Assembly: GCA_030544165.1 (NCBI GenBank)
Contig: JAUNRP010000026.1
Location: forward strand, 1 to 13,953
Origin: a bacterium
GTDB taxonomy: Bacteria > Actinomycetota > Actinomycetes > Actinomycetales > Actinomycetaceae
Direction of reading: 5' to 3'
Length of the DNA: 13,953 bases
Position 1 is the stretch's first letter, and every line of letters starts with the position of its first letter. Shown piece by piece: positions 1 to 5,971 of this stretch. The notes under the pieces are model-generated. The model saw only the letters and a list, made by a program, of their open reading frames with translations, was not told where the DNA came from and did no database searches. Both the position numbers and the translations under genes were made by a program.

Positions 1-92
1 CCGGTCGTTGTCTCATTGCCCCCGCACGCGGCCAGGGCGAGCGTGGCGGCTGCTGCGGTGGCCAGTACGGCGCTGCGGCGCATGATCTTCAC
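1..92 (-). CDS. Lipoprotein N-terminus (partial, runs off the left edge)
   Basis: Read on the minus strand from a GTG at 92, the first 30 residues form a bacterial lipoprotein signal peptide: a short basic start (VKIMRRS), an Ala/Leu-rich hydrophobic core, and the lipobox LALAAC with the lipidated Cys near residue 23, followed by GGNETTTG. The frame stays open to the window edge. GAGGAG lies about 5 nt upstream of the GTG; an in-frame ATG at 83 is too far from it, so GTG is preferred. Glycine/threonine-rich stretches after the lipid Cys are typical of ABC-transporter solute-binding proteins, but any surface lipoprotein would look like this. Function is otherwise not visible. Confidence 0.72.
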   Translation of the reverse strand, partial: MKIMRRSAVLATAAAATLALAACGGNETTT

Positions 93-186
93 TGCTACTC
101 CTCACCGCCGGCACCGCTGCGGCCCGGCTGGGCCAAGGGTACTCCCGCCGTTTCACAGTGTGGGACGCCTGTCCAGTGGGCGGTCA

Positions 187-327
187 GGTTCCCCGACGAC
201 GCACCCCACCTCCCGTCGTCGGGGGACCCAGGTAGGGTGGGGCGACGACGGAACTCGCCCGCCGTCGTCGGGGGACTAAGGCAGCGGTGGGGCGACGACG
301 GAACTCACCCGCCGTCGTCGGGGAACC
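187..327. repeat. Hairpin array with terminal inverted repeats (REP/BIME-like)
   Basis: About 140 bp of noncoding DNA holds three hairpins: stem arms 191-201/214-224 (11 bp, 12-nt loop), 243-251/262-270 (9 bp, 10-nt loop) and 293-301/312-320 (9 bp, 10-nt loop). The second and third units are near-identical direct repeats exactly 50 bp apart, one base different in the loop. The arm GTCGTCGGGG recurs in every unit. The outer ends form a perfect 15-nt inverted repeat, GGTTCCCCGACGACG at 187-201 and its complement at 313-327. The array begins at the stop codon of the TfoX-like gene and precedes the lipoprotein gene. No T-tract follows the stems, so a simple intrinsic terminator is unlikely; a REP/BIME or MITE-like element is an inference. 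Confidence 0.75.
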
Positions 328-662
328 TAGGCGCTGGGGCCGGCAGCGAGGACGGCGGCGGCCACCTCCTCGTAGCGGGCGGCGTGCTCGGGCGGCAGTT
401 GCACCCACTCGCGCATGGGACGGGAGCCGGAGGGATCGAAGTTGCGGGCGCCGGGGAGGGCGAGCAGCTCCTCGCGGAGGGCCGCGTCCGTCACCTTGAA
501 GATCATGTTCTCGCCCGAGAGGCAGGCGAAGTGCTTGCCGTTCTCGAATCTGAGTGAGGGGGACCCGAACATCTGGGCGCGCAGGGCGCCGCGGGACTCG
601 GCGAACTCGACGAGCTCCTCGTAGCGTGTCCGGGCGGCGTCACTGGGCGGGGTCTTTGGCAT
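327..662 (-). CDS. TfoX N-terminal / YjbR-like small protein
   Basis: 111-aa soluble protein. Residues about 12-105 match the pattern of small TfoX-N/YjbR-like proteins: MFGSPSLRFENGKHFAC (31-47), MIFKV (53-57), then FDPSGSRPMREWVQLP (75-90) with the conserved Trp, and a final helix. These stand-alone domains are often annotated TfoX/Sxy family, but they lack the C-terminal half of the competence regulator and have no established enzymatic role, so I do not infer competence. The ATG at 662 has no Shine-Dalgarno; a CACACT hexamer ends 6 nt upstream, which would suit a leaderless transcript. It is divergent from tgt (48 bp between starts), and the hairpin array lies just after its stop. Confidence 0.75.
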   Translation of the reverse strand: MPKTPPSDAARTRYEELVEFAESRGALRAQMFGSPSLRFENGKHFACLSGENMIFKVTDAALREELLALPGARNFDPSGSRPMREWVQLPPEHAARYEEVAAAVLAAGPSA

Positions 663-710
663 GTGAGGAGTGTGGCACGGCGGGGCGGGCGGCAGTGGTT
701 TGATGGAGCG

Positions 711-1928
711 GTGAGCTTCTCGTTCGATATCGGCACCCGGCTGGAGGGGATGGGCGGGCGCAGTGGCACCATCCACACGCCCCACGGGGACATCCGCACG
801 CCCGCGTTCATTCCGGTGGGCACCAAGGCCACCGTCAAGGGGGTGCTCCCGGAGGTGGTCTCGGAGCTCGGGGCGCAGGCGGTGCTCGCCAACGCGTACC
901 ACCTCTACCTCCAGCCCGGCCCGGACCTGGTGGACGAGGCGGGCGGGCTCGGGCAGTTCATGAACTGGGGTGGCCCCACCTTCACGGACTCGGGCGGATA
1001 CCAGGTGCTCTCGCTGGGGGCGGGTTTCGGCAAGGTGCTCGCCATGGACACCACGGGGCTGCAGGACGACGACGTGATCGCGTCCGGGCACGAGCGGCTC
1101 GCCGTGGTGGACGAGGAGGGTGTCACGTTCCGCTCCTTCATCGATGGCACCGAGCACCGGTTCACCCCCGAGGTCTCGATGGGGATCCAGCACCGGCTCG
1201 GGGCGGACATCATCTTCGCGTTCGACGAGTGCACCACCCTCATGAACACCCGCGAGTACCAGGAGGCGGCCGTGGACCGCACCTGGCGGTGGGCCAGGCG
1301 GTGCCTGGACGAGCACGATGCGCTGACCGAGGCGCGGGCGGGCAAGCCGTACCAGGCGCTGTTCGGGGTGGTGCAGGGGGCGCAGTACGAGGACCTGCGG
1401 CGTTCGGCGGCACGCGGGCTCGTGGAGCTGGACTCGGCCCGCGGCGGATTCGACGGCTACGGGATCGGCGGGGCGCTGGAGAAGGCGAGGCTCGGGGAGA
1501 TCGTGGGATGGGTGTGCGAGGAGCTGCCGGAGGACCGGCCGCGGCACCTGCTGGGGATCTCTGAACCGGACGACCTCGTGGCCGCGGTGGGGGCCGGGGC
1601 GGACACGTTCGACTGCGTCCAGCCCGCGAGGGTGGGCCGGCGCGGAGCGGTGTACGCGCGGCGGGGGCGGTACAACCTCACGAACGCGGCGCACCGCCGT
1701 TCGTTCACGCCGTTGGACCCGGACTGCGGGTGCTACACGTGCACGCACTACACGCGCGCCTACATCCACCACCTCTTCCGCGCGAACGAGGTGCTCGGAG
1801 GAGCGTTGGTGACCATCCACAACGAGGCGTTCACCGTGGGACTCGTGGACCGGCTGCGCGAGGCGATCGAGGAGGGGGCCTTCGCAGAGGTGGGCGAGGA
1901 GATCCTGGGGCAGTTCTACCGGGGGTAG
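711..1928 (+). CDS. tgt: tRNA-guanine transglycosylase
   Basis: 405-aa TIM-barrel enzyme that exchanges guanine-34 of GUN-anticodon tRNAs for a 7-deazaguanine (preQ1 or queuine) in queuosine formation. Visible hallmarks: VGTKATVKG (36-44), LANAYHLYLQPG (59-70), TDSGGYQ with Asp93, GGFDGYGIGG (245-254), DTFDCVQPAR with the likely nucleophile Asp301, and the zinc site Cys339-x-Cys341-x2-Cys344 ... His370. Two oddities: about 25 extra residues right after SGGYQVLSLG (roughly 103-138) compared with the E. coli enzyme, and GGALEK where Zymomonas Tgt has GGLAVGE, a substrate-contacting loop. The GTG at 711 is chosen because MSFSFDIGTR is the natural N-terminus; GGAG sits only 2 nt upstream. The family assignment is secure; the base used is not. 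Confidence 0.96.
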   Translation: MSFSFDIGTRLEGMGGRSGTIHTPHGDIRTPAFIPVGTKATVKGVLPEVVSELGAQAVLANAYHLYLQPGPDLVDEAGGLGQFMNWGGPTFTDSGGYQVLSLGAGFGKVLAMDTTGLQDDDVIASGHERLAVVDEEGVTFRSFIDGTEHRFTPEVSMGIQHRLGADIIFAFDECTTLMNTREYQEAAVDRTWRWARRCLDEHDALTEARAGKPYQALFGVVQGAQYEDLRRSAARGLVELDSARGGFDGYGIGGALEKARLGEIVGWVCEELPEDRPRHLLGISEPDDLVAAVGAGADTFDCVQPARVGRRGAVYARRGRYNLTNAAHRRSFTPLDPDCGCYTCTHYTRAYIHHLFRANEVLGGALVTIHNEAFTVGLVDRLREAIEEGAFAEVGEEILGQFYRG

Positions 1929-1951
1929 GAACTCGCCCTGGAGCCCCGGCG

Positions 1952-2662
1952 CTAGGAGGAGGCGGGGGCGGGGGCTGAGGAGGTGGCTCCCCGCGCCTCC
2001 ACGGAGCGGTCGTTCTTGTCCTGGAAGTCCTTGGTGGCGAGGATCGAGATCAGCAGGACCAGCTCGAACGCGTTGGTGATGGCCCCGCTCTCCACGGGGA
2101 TCTCCACGGCGCTGCCGATCGTCATGATCACGGCACCGATGAACAGCCACGGCCACTTCTGCTTCCACCACACCATGGCCCCGGCCACCACCAGGAAGAG
2201 GGCCACGATGAGCACCATGATCGGCGGGCCGCTCGGGGGCTCGGAGCTGGCGTAGGACAGGACCCCGTACTCCTCCTGCGGCACCAGTTCGAGCCCGCGG
2301 ACCTCCAGGAAGTACTCGAGGATGGTGAGGGCCACCGCCGCTCCGATGGACGCGATCTGGAATCCGCGCGTCTGCGCCCACTCGAAGCCCGCACGCCGCA
2401 GGGTGTGCAGCGCCCACGCCACCAGGAGGGGGGTGATCAGGGCGTGGATGATGTACCGGCCGAGGCTGAGGGCGTGGAGGAGGGAGCCCTCACCGAGCAC
2501 GTGGCCGATCCCCAGGATCAGGTTGTCGTAGACGAGGGCCGCCACCACGAGCAGGGGGATGTTGGCGGGGGTCCACCAGCCGCTCCAGTTCGCCATCTGG
2601 ATCCCCCAGAGGAGGAGGCCGGCGTAGACGGCGGCGAAGCCGAGAAAGATATAGGGATCCAT
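1952..2662 (-). CDS. Polytopic membrane protein of unknown function
   Basis: 236-aa protein with about seven hydrophobic segments (roughly 4-22, 33-52, 67-88, 101-118, 147-165, 172-188, 196-210) and a short hydrophilic, Ala/Pro/Ser-rich C-terminus. Several polar residues lie in or at the edge of predicted helices: YDN (45-47), SLGRYIIHALITPLL (66-80) with Arg69 and His73, and Glu117, Glu187, Glu191, Glu200. I do not recognise a named family. It lies 55 nt downstream of the YhhQ-type transporter on the same strand and ends 23 bp from the convergent tgt stop, so it is sandwiched between two queuosine-related genes. Start ATG 2662 has no Shine-Dalgarno but AATACT ends 6 nt upstream, so it may have its own promoter and leaderless mRNA. 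A transporter, enzyme or scaffold role are all open. Confidence 0.85.
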   Translation of the reverse strand: MDPYIFLGFAAVYAGLLLWGIQMANWSGWWTPANIPLLVVAALVYDNLILGIGHVLGEGSLLHALSLGRYIIHALITPLLVAWALHTLRRAGFEWAQTRGFQIASIGAAVALTILEYFLEVRGLELVPQEEYGVLSYASSEPPSGPPIMVLIVALFLVVAGAMVWWKQKWPWLFIGAVIMTIGSAVEIPVESGAITNAFELVLLISILATKDFQDKNDRSVEARGATSSAPAPASS

Positions 2663-2668
2663 CGGTCC

Positions 2669-2674
2669 AGTATT
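2669..2674 (-). promoter_or_regulatory. Candidate -10 element of the membrane protein gene
   Basis: AATACT on the minus strand ends 6 nt before the ATG at 2662. It differs from TANNNT only at the first base, and the 55-nt gap has no Shine-Dalgarno near the start. No convincing -35 is seen. Confidence 0.4.
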
Positions 2675-2717
2675 TGTGAATGCCGCCCGTTGCGCGCGTT
2701 GGGGGGCTCTCCGGGGG

Positions 2718-3413
2718 CTACTGGCCTGCGGTAGTGCCCCCGTTCGCGGACGCGTAGGAGGGCTCGCGTCCCTTCAGGAACGCCACGAGCCGGTAGGTGA
2801 GCGGAAGCGCCAGGACCTCGATCGCCACCTTGTACACGTACCCCACCAGCACGTAGTTCCAGAACTGGCCCATGTTCTGGATCCCGATGGCGCCCGCGGC
2901 GATCGCGCAGAAGACCACGGTGTCCGCGGCCTCGCCCACCAACGTGGAACCGAGCAGGCGAGCCCACAGGTGGCGCTCGCGCGTCCGCCTCTTGATGGCC
3001 ACCAGCACCAGTGCGTTGAGCATCTGGCCGGCGAGGTACCCCAGCATCGAGGCGAGCAGGATGCGCGGCACCACCCCGAGAACGGCCTCGAACGCGCCCT
3101 GGTTCTCGTACCCGGGCGCTCCGGGAGCGATCATGACCAGCCAGAAGGTCAGGGAGGCCACGAGCGAGGCGGCGAACCCCAGGAAGATGGCGCGGCGGGT
3201 GGCGCGGAAGCCGTAGACCTCGGCAAGTGCGTCCCCGAGAACGTACGTCAACGGGAAGAGGAGGGCGCCGCCGTCGGTAATGAACGGACCCAACTGAATG
3301 CCCTTGGTGGCGGCGATGTTGGAGACCAACAACAGGCACACGAACGAGGCGACGATGATGGCGTAGTACGGGCGTCCGGTATCGGCGAAGGCGGGATCTC
3401 GTGTGCTACTCAC
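2718..3413 (-). CDS. yhhQ: Queuosine-precursor transporter, YhhQ/VUT family
   Basis: 231-aa inner-membrane carrier of the YhhQ family, which takes up preQ0/preQ1 or queuine for tRNA modification (established for E. coli YhhQ and relatives). Family hallmarks are present: RPYYAIIVASFVCLLLVSNI (14-33), TKG (37-39), the signature FPLTYVLGDALAEVYGFRATRR (53-74), and GQFWNYVLVGYVYKVAIEVL (182-201) close to the C-terminus. About six hydrophobic helices; length matches the usual 220-230 residues. The GTG at 3413 gives a sensible short N-terminus before the first helix; no Shine-Dalgarno is seen there. It is divergent from the HTH regulator with 49 bp between starts. The family is clear; the substrate cannot be read, but the nearby tgt supports a queuosine role. 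Confidence 0.92.
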   Translation of the reverse strand: MSSTRDPAFADTGRPYYAIIVASFVCLLLVSNIAATKGIQLGPFITDGGALLFPLTYVLGDALAEVYGFRATRRAIFLGFAASLVASLTFWLVMIAPGAPGYENQGAFEAVLGVVPRILLASMLGYLAGQMLNALVLVAIKRRTRERHLWARLLGSTLVGEAADTVVFCAIAAGAIGIQNMGQFWNYVLVGYVYKVAIEVLALPLTYRLVAFLKGREPSYASANGGTTAGQ

Positions 3414-3436
3414 GGAAGTATCCAACCAGTTCTCGG

Positions 3437-3454
3437 TAGGCTGGGTGGGTGGAG
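3437..3454 (+). promoter_or_regulatory. Promoter -10 and ribosome binding site of the HTH regulator
   Basis: TAGGCT (3437-3442) fits the TANNNT -10 pattern, and GGAG at 3451-3454 is 8 nt before the ATG at 3463. This Shine-Dalgarno decides the start against longer in-frame alternatives that would begin inside yhhQ. The 49-bp divergent gap to yhhQ is short enough for one bound protein to affect both promoters. Confidence 0.5.
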
Positions 3455-3462
3455 ACAAGCTG

Positions 3463-4302
3463 ATGGCGGGCCCGATCCGTCCACGTGGACCGCGGCCGAG
3501 TTCCGAGATGGTGGACCGGGCCGCCACACTCACACGCCAGCAGCGCAGGATCCTCGAAGAACTCCACCTCCATCCCGCCGGGCTGACGGTCCGGGAGATC
3601 TCGGATTCGGTGGGTCTCCACTCGAACACCGTCCGGGGTCACGTGGACGTCCTGGAGGAGCGCGAGCTGGTGGCCGTGGTCATCCGTCCGAGTAGCGGGC
3701 CCGGCAGGCCGTCCCGCGTGTACGTGGCGCAGTCGGCCCATCCCGGACGGCCCACCGCCCACCTCGCAGCACTCATCCGTGTGGCCGTGGGGACCATGGA
3801 GCCGGGGCGTTCGATCGAGCAGGCGCGCGAGTGGGGGCGGAACTGGGCGGAGTCCATGATCGCCACGAACGCGCTGCCGCCGGGCACCGACGTGGTGGCG
3901 GTGACGACCGCACTGATGTCAGAGATGGGCTTCGCTCCGGTGGCGGATGACTCCACCGTGAGGCTCTACCGCTGCCCGCTCCTCGCGCCGGACGGCACGA
4001 TCCCGCCCGAGGTCTGCTCCATCCACGAGGGAATGATCGCGGCTGTTGCATCCGAGATCGGGGGCCGCCGCAACCTGAGCATCACGCCTGTGCTCGGACG
4101 TTTTGATGGGCCGATCTCCTGTTCGGTGAGGTTCGAGTCCCGGCGCGCGAGTGAGGCCGAGGCGGAGACGGCACCGGAGGGGGCGGGGCCTGAGGGACCG
4201 GAGGAGGCGGCACCGGAGGGGGCACCGCCGGACAGGGCACCGCAGGGGCCGGGGCCGCAGGCGGCGGGAGATTCGGGACCCACGCCCACCAGCGGCGGCT
4301 GA
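3463..4302 (+). CDS. Winged-HTH transcriptional regulator with Cys/His motif
   Basis: 279-aa DNA-binding protein. Residues 22-90 form a winged helix of the ArsR/MarR-like type (LTRQQRRILEEL, then LTVREISDSVGLHSNTVRGH as the HTH and GRPSRVYV as the wing). Residues 95-225 are a ligand-binding-like domain ending in CPLLAPDG (171-178) and VCSIHEG (184-190), so Cys171, Cys185, His188 and Cys220 could bind a metal or an Fe-S cluster, as in SufR-like members of COG2345; this is inference. Residues 230-279 are a Pro/Glu/Ala/Gly tail made of PEGAGPEG-type repeats and probably disordered. The gene is divergent from yhhQ and could regulate it. ATG 3463 follows GGAG by 8 nt. Confidence 0.88.
   Translation: MAGPIRPRGPRPSSEMVDRAATLTRQQRRILEELHLHPAGLTVREISDSVGLHSNTVRGHVDVLEERELVAVVIRPSSGPGRPSRVYVAQSAHPGRPTAHLAALIRVAVGTMEPGRSIEQAREWGRNWAESMIATNALPPGTDVVAVTTALMSEMGFAPVADDSTVRLYRCPLLAPDGTIPPEVCSIHEGMIAAVASEIGGRRNLSITPVLGRFDGPISCSVRFESRRASEAEAETAPEGAGPEGPEEAAPEGAPPDRAPQGPGPQAAGDSGPTPTSGG
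4170..4223 (+). repeat. In-frame direct repeat in the regulator tail
   Basis: GGCACCGGAGGGGGC occurs at 4170-4184 and again at 4209-4223, 39 bp (13 codons) apart, inside a GC-rich purine-rich run encoding APEGAGPEG / APEGAPPDR. It lies in the low-complexity C-terminus of the regulator and looks like in-frame slippage or duplication. Confidence 0.7.
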
Positions 4303-4362
4303 TCCCTCACCGCGGGCTTCGGTCAGGTCGCGCGATGGGCGTGCGTTGGCGAGACTCGTGGA

Positions 4363-5136
4363 ATGACGAAGAGGCGGGTGCTCATCACGGGCGCAACTGG
4401 TCAGGTGGGGGCGATGCTCTCCGAGAGGCTCTCGGGTGACTACGAGGTGGTGCGCCACGCGCGCCGGCCGGATCCGGAGGTCGTGGACCTCCGGCTCGCC
4501 GATCTCACGGACTACGCGGCGGTCCGTGAGGTGATGGAGGGCGTGGACACGGTGGTGCACATGGCCGGCGCGGCCTCCCCGGAATCCGAGTGGGACGCCG
4601 TACGGGACGCCAACATCATCGGCTTCCGTAACGCCCTCGAGGCGGCCCGGGAGGCGGGGGTTCGCAGATTCGTGTTCGCCTCCTCCAACCACGTGTTCGG
4701 GATGTACGACCGCTACGAGGAGTGGCCGGTCTACGCGAGGGACCTGCCGCGCGCGGACTCCCTCTACGGGGTGTCCAAGGTGTTCGGCGAGGCGCTGGGC
4801 CGGTTCTACCACGATGAGTACGGGCTGGATTTCATCGCACTGCGGATCGGGTGGGTCACCGAGGATCCGCTCGAGGCCGAGGACGAGATCCTCCACGCCA
4901 TGTGGCTCTCCCCGGACGACTGCGAGCACGCGGTGCGGCGGGCGATCCAGGCGAAGGTGGGCTTCGGGCTGTACTACGTGGTCTCGGACAACCCCAACCG
5001 GCGCTGGGACATGACCAACACGATGCTCGAACTCGGGTACCGGCCCAAGGATTCGTGGACGGGCAGGGCGGAGGGCCCGGAGGACGTGGTGGAGGGTGGA
5101 GCGGACGTCCGGGACACCTGGCCGAAAGACTCCTGA
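4363..5136 (+). CDS. NAD-dependent epimerase/dehydratase, uronate dehydrogenase-like
   Basis: 257-aa extended-type SDR. The Rossmann dinucleotide motif GATGQVG is at 10-16, an acidic DLRLADLTD stretch at 42-50, VHMAGA at 65-70, the active-site Ser region FASSNHVFG at 105-113, and the catalytic pair Tyr135-x3-Lys139 in LYGVSK. NIIGFRNALEAA, FASSNH and LYGVSKVFGEALGRFYHDEYG resemble uronate dehydrogenases (Udh), which oxidise glucuronate or galacturonate to the lactone, so that is the nearest guess; sugar-nucleotide epimerases share the fold but are usually longer. No sugar-acid catabolic genes are nearby. ATG 4363 lacks a Shine-Dalgarno; GAGACT ends 6 nt upstream. It stands alone between two regulators. 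Confidence 0.85.
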   Translation: MTKRRVLITGATGQVGAMLSERLSGDYEVVRHARRPDPEVVDLRLADLTDYAAVREVMEGVDTVVHMAGAASPESEWDAVRDANIIGFRNALEAAREAGVRRFVFASSNHVFGMYDRYEEWPVYARDLPRADSLYGVSKVFGEALGRFYHDEYGLDFIALRIGWVTEDPLEAEDEILHAMWLSPDDCEHAVRRAIQAKVGFGLYYVVSDNPNRRWDMTNTMLELGYRPKDSWTGRAEGPEDVVEGGADVRDTWPKDS

Positions 5137-5191
5137 GAGCCGCACGCAGGCGCGGCCGCCGGGCTACGACCACGGGTGGATGAGTGAATCA

Positions 5192-5239
5192 CCTCTCAAG
5201 AGGATAGGTATTTCTCACACCGAGAGATAAATTTCTCTC
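5192..5239. promoter_or_regulatory. Inverted-repeat operator cluster upstream of the XRE operon
   Basis: In the 117-bp gap before the XRE-type gene lie an imperfect palindrome CCTCTCAAGAGG (5192-5203, 10 of 12 bases symmetrical) and a longer one, GAGAGATAAATTTCTCTC (5222-5239, six perfect outer pairs). ATTTCTC is directly repeated at 5210-5216 and 5231-5237, 21 bp apart, about two helical turns. TAAATT (5228-5233), a good TANNNT -10, sits inside the second palindrome, and GGAGG of the first gene follows at 5241. A protein bound here would block transcription, so autoregulation by the XRE protein is likely but inferred. The segment is visibly AT-richer than its surroundings. Confidence 0.65.
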
Positions 5240-5253
5240 AGGAGGTGCGAGGG

Positions 5254-5481
5254 ATGCTGACAACCCAGATCAAGCGCCACAGGGTCCTGGCCGATATGAG
5301 CCAGGGCGAACTGGCGGAACGGGTCGGGGTGCGCCGGGAGACCATCGGACACCTCGAGAGGGGAACCTACAACCCCTCCCTCAAGCTCGCCTGGGACATC
5401 GCGAAGGTGTTCGGTGTGCGCATCGAGGAACTGTTCAGCTTCGACGGCTTCGAGGGAAGCCTCGAGAGGGAGGGGGAGTGA
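5254..5481 (+). CDS. XRE-family HTH regulator, small
   Basis: 75-aa protein that is almost entirely one Cro/C1-type HTH domain: TQIKRHRVLADMSQGELAERV (4-24), recognition helix VRRETIGHLERG (26-37), YNPSLKLAWDIAKVFGVRIEELF (39-61). This minimal form, without a sensor domain, is typical of small regulators paired with a membrane protein gene. GGAGG (5241-5245) is 8 nt before ATG 5254; an upstream in-frame GTG at 5245 overlaps the Shine-Dalgarno and is rejected. It leads a three-gene operon: the next ATG begins 1 nt after its stop. Inverted repeats over its promoter suggest self-regulation. It presumably binds as a dimer. Confidence 0.9.
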   Translation: MLTTQIKRHRVLADMSQGELAERVGVRRETIGHLERGTYNPSLKLAWDIAKVFGVRIEELFSFDGFEGSLEREGE

Positions 5482-5482
5482 C

Positions 5483-5971
5483 ATGGATGAGCGCCGGCAA
5501 CTGATCGGCGGGAGGGCGGCAGCGGCCACCCTCGCCATCGCCTACATCTACGTGCTCGTGGTGGCGTTCGCGAAGTTCATCGCCACCAAGGACATCGAGA
5601 ACTCGGCATTCGAGATCATCTTCCTGGTGGTCATGCCGTGGGTGTTCCTCTACTTCGTCCGCAGCGACGAGAGCGCGATGCTCCCAAGGATCGGGGACCG
5701 CGACTACGAGGACCTGTTCACCCGGGAGGCCAGGCGTGAGCGCCTGATCGGGTACGTGAAGGAGTCCGCCGGATTCGCCGTGGTGCTCACCGTGCTGGAC
5801 ATCCTGGCCAACTGGTGGACCGGCTACCGCGAGCCGATCGACCTGCCCGAACCGCTCATCTGGGCGCTGGTCGCCGCCATCACCTTCGTCATATTCCTCG
5901 GCCTCGGCTACCTCTGGGGCGAGTACCAAACCCGGCGCTACGCCGCCACCATGAAGGAGCTCGAGTCATGA
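5483..5971 (+). CDS. Four-helix membrane protein partnered with the XRE regulator
   Basis: 162-aa protein with four predicted membrane helices (about 12-33, 42-59, 96-114, 125-147) and a charged cytoplasmic-looking loop between the second and third (60-95, including RSDESAMLPRIGDRDYEDLF and a basic EARRERLIGYVKE). The N-terminus is DERRQLIGGRAAA and the C-terminus is a charged helix. It resembles the small membrane proteins (DUF2178/DUF6773-like) often encoded after a minimal XRE regulator, but I cannot assign the family with certainty. ATG 5483 is preceded by GGGGGAG that overlaps the end of the XRE gene, and the next gene overlaps its stop, so the three are translated together. It may sense or respond to an envelope signal. 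Confidence 0.85.
   Translation: MDERRQLIGGRAAAATLAIAYIYVLVVAFAKFIATKDIENSAFEIIFLVVMPWVFLYFVRSDESAMLPRIGDRDYEDLFTREARRERLIGYVKESAGFAVVLTVLDILANWWTGYREPIDLPEPLIWALVAAITFVIFLGLGYLWGEYQTRRYAATMKELES

Noticed and set aside
187..327. CRISPR array
   Set aside because: Only two near-identical units, each itself a hairpin, with no variable spacers of constant size and no cas genes.
327..662. Natural competence regulator TfoX/Sxy
   Set aside because: Only the N-terminal-type domain is present, which in stand-alone form has no proven role in competence.
327..2417. Very long minus-strand open frame across tgt
   Set aside because: It is the antisense of tgt, joined to the real TfoX-like gene at its 3' end. 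Its upstream part has low-complexity Arg/His/Pro composition typical of high-GC shadow frames; only the last 111 residues (from ATG 662) are a real protein.
3414..3462. preQ1 riboswitch controlling yhhQ
   Set aside because: Only 49 bp separate the two divergent starts, and no preQ1 aptamer-like stem-loop with an A-rich tail can be drawn; it would also need leader sequence that is not available.
2676..3695. Long plus-strand open frame opposite yhhQ
   Set aside because: The minus-strand frame has all YhhQ signatures; the plus-strand product is Gly/Glu/His-rich with no domain.
3919..5145. Long minus-strand open frame opposite the regulator and the SDR
   Set aside because: Both plus-strand genes have clear domains and starts; the antisense product has no recognisable motif.
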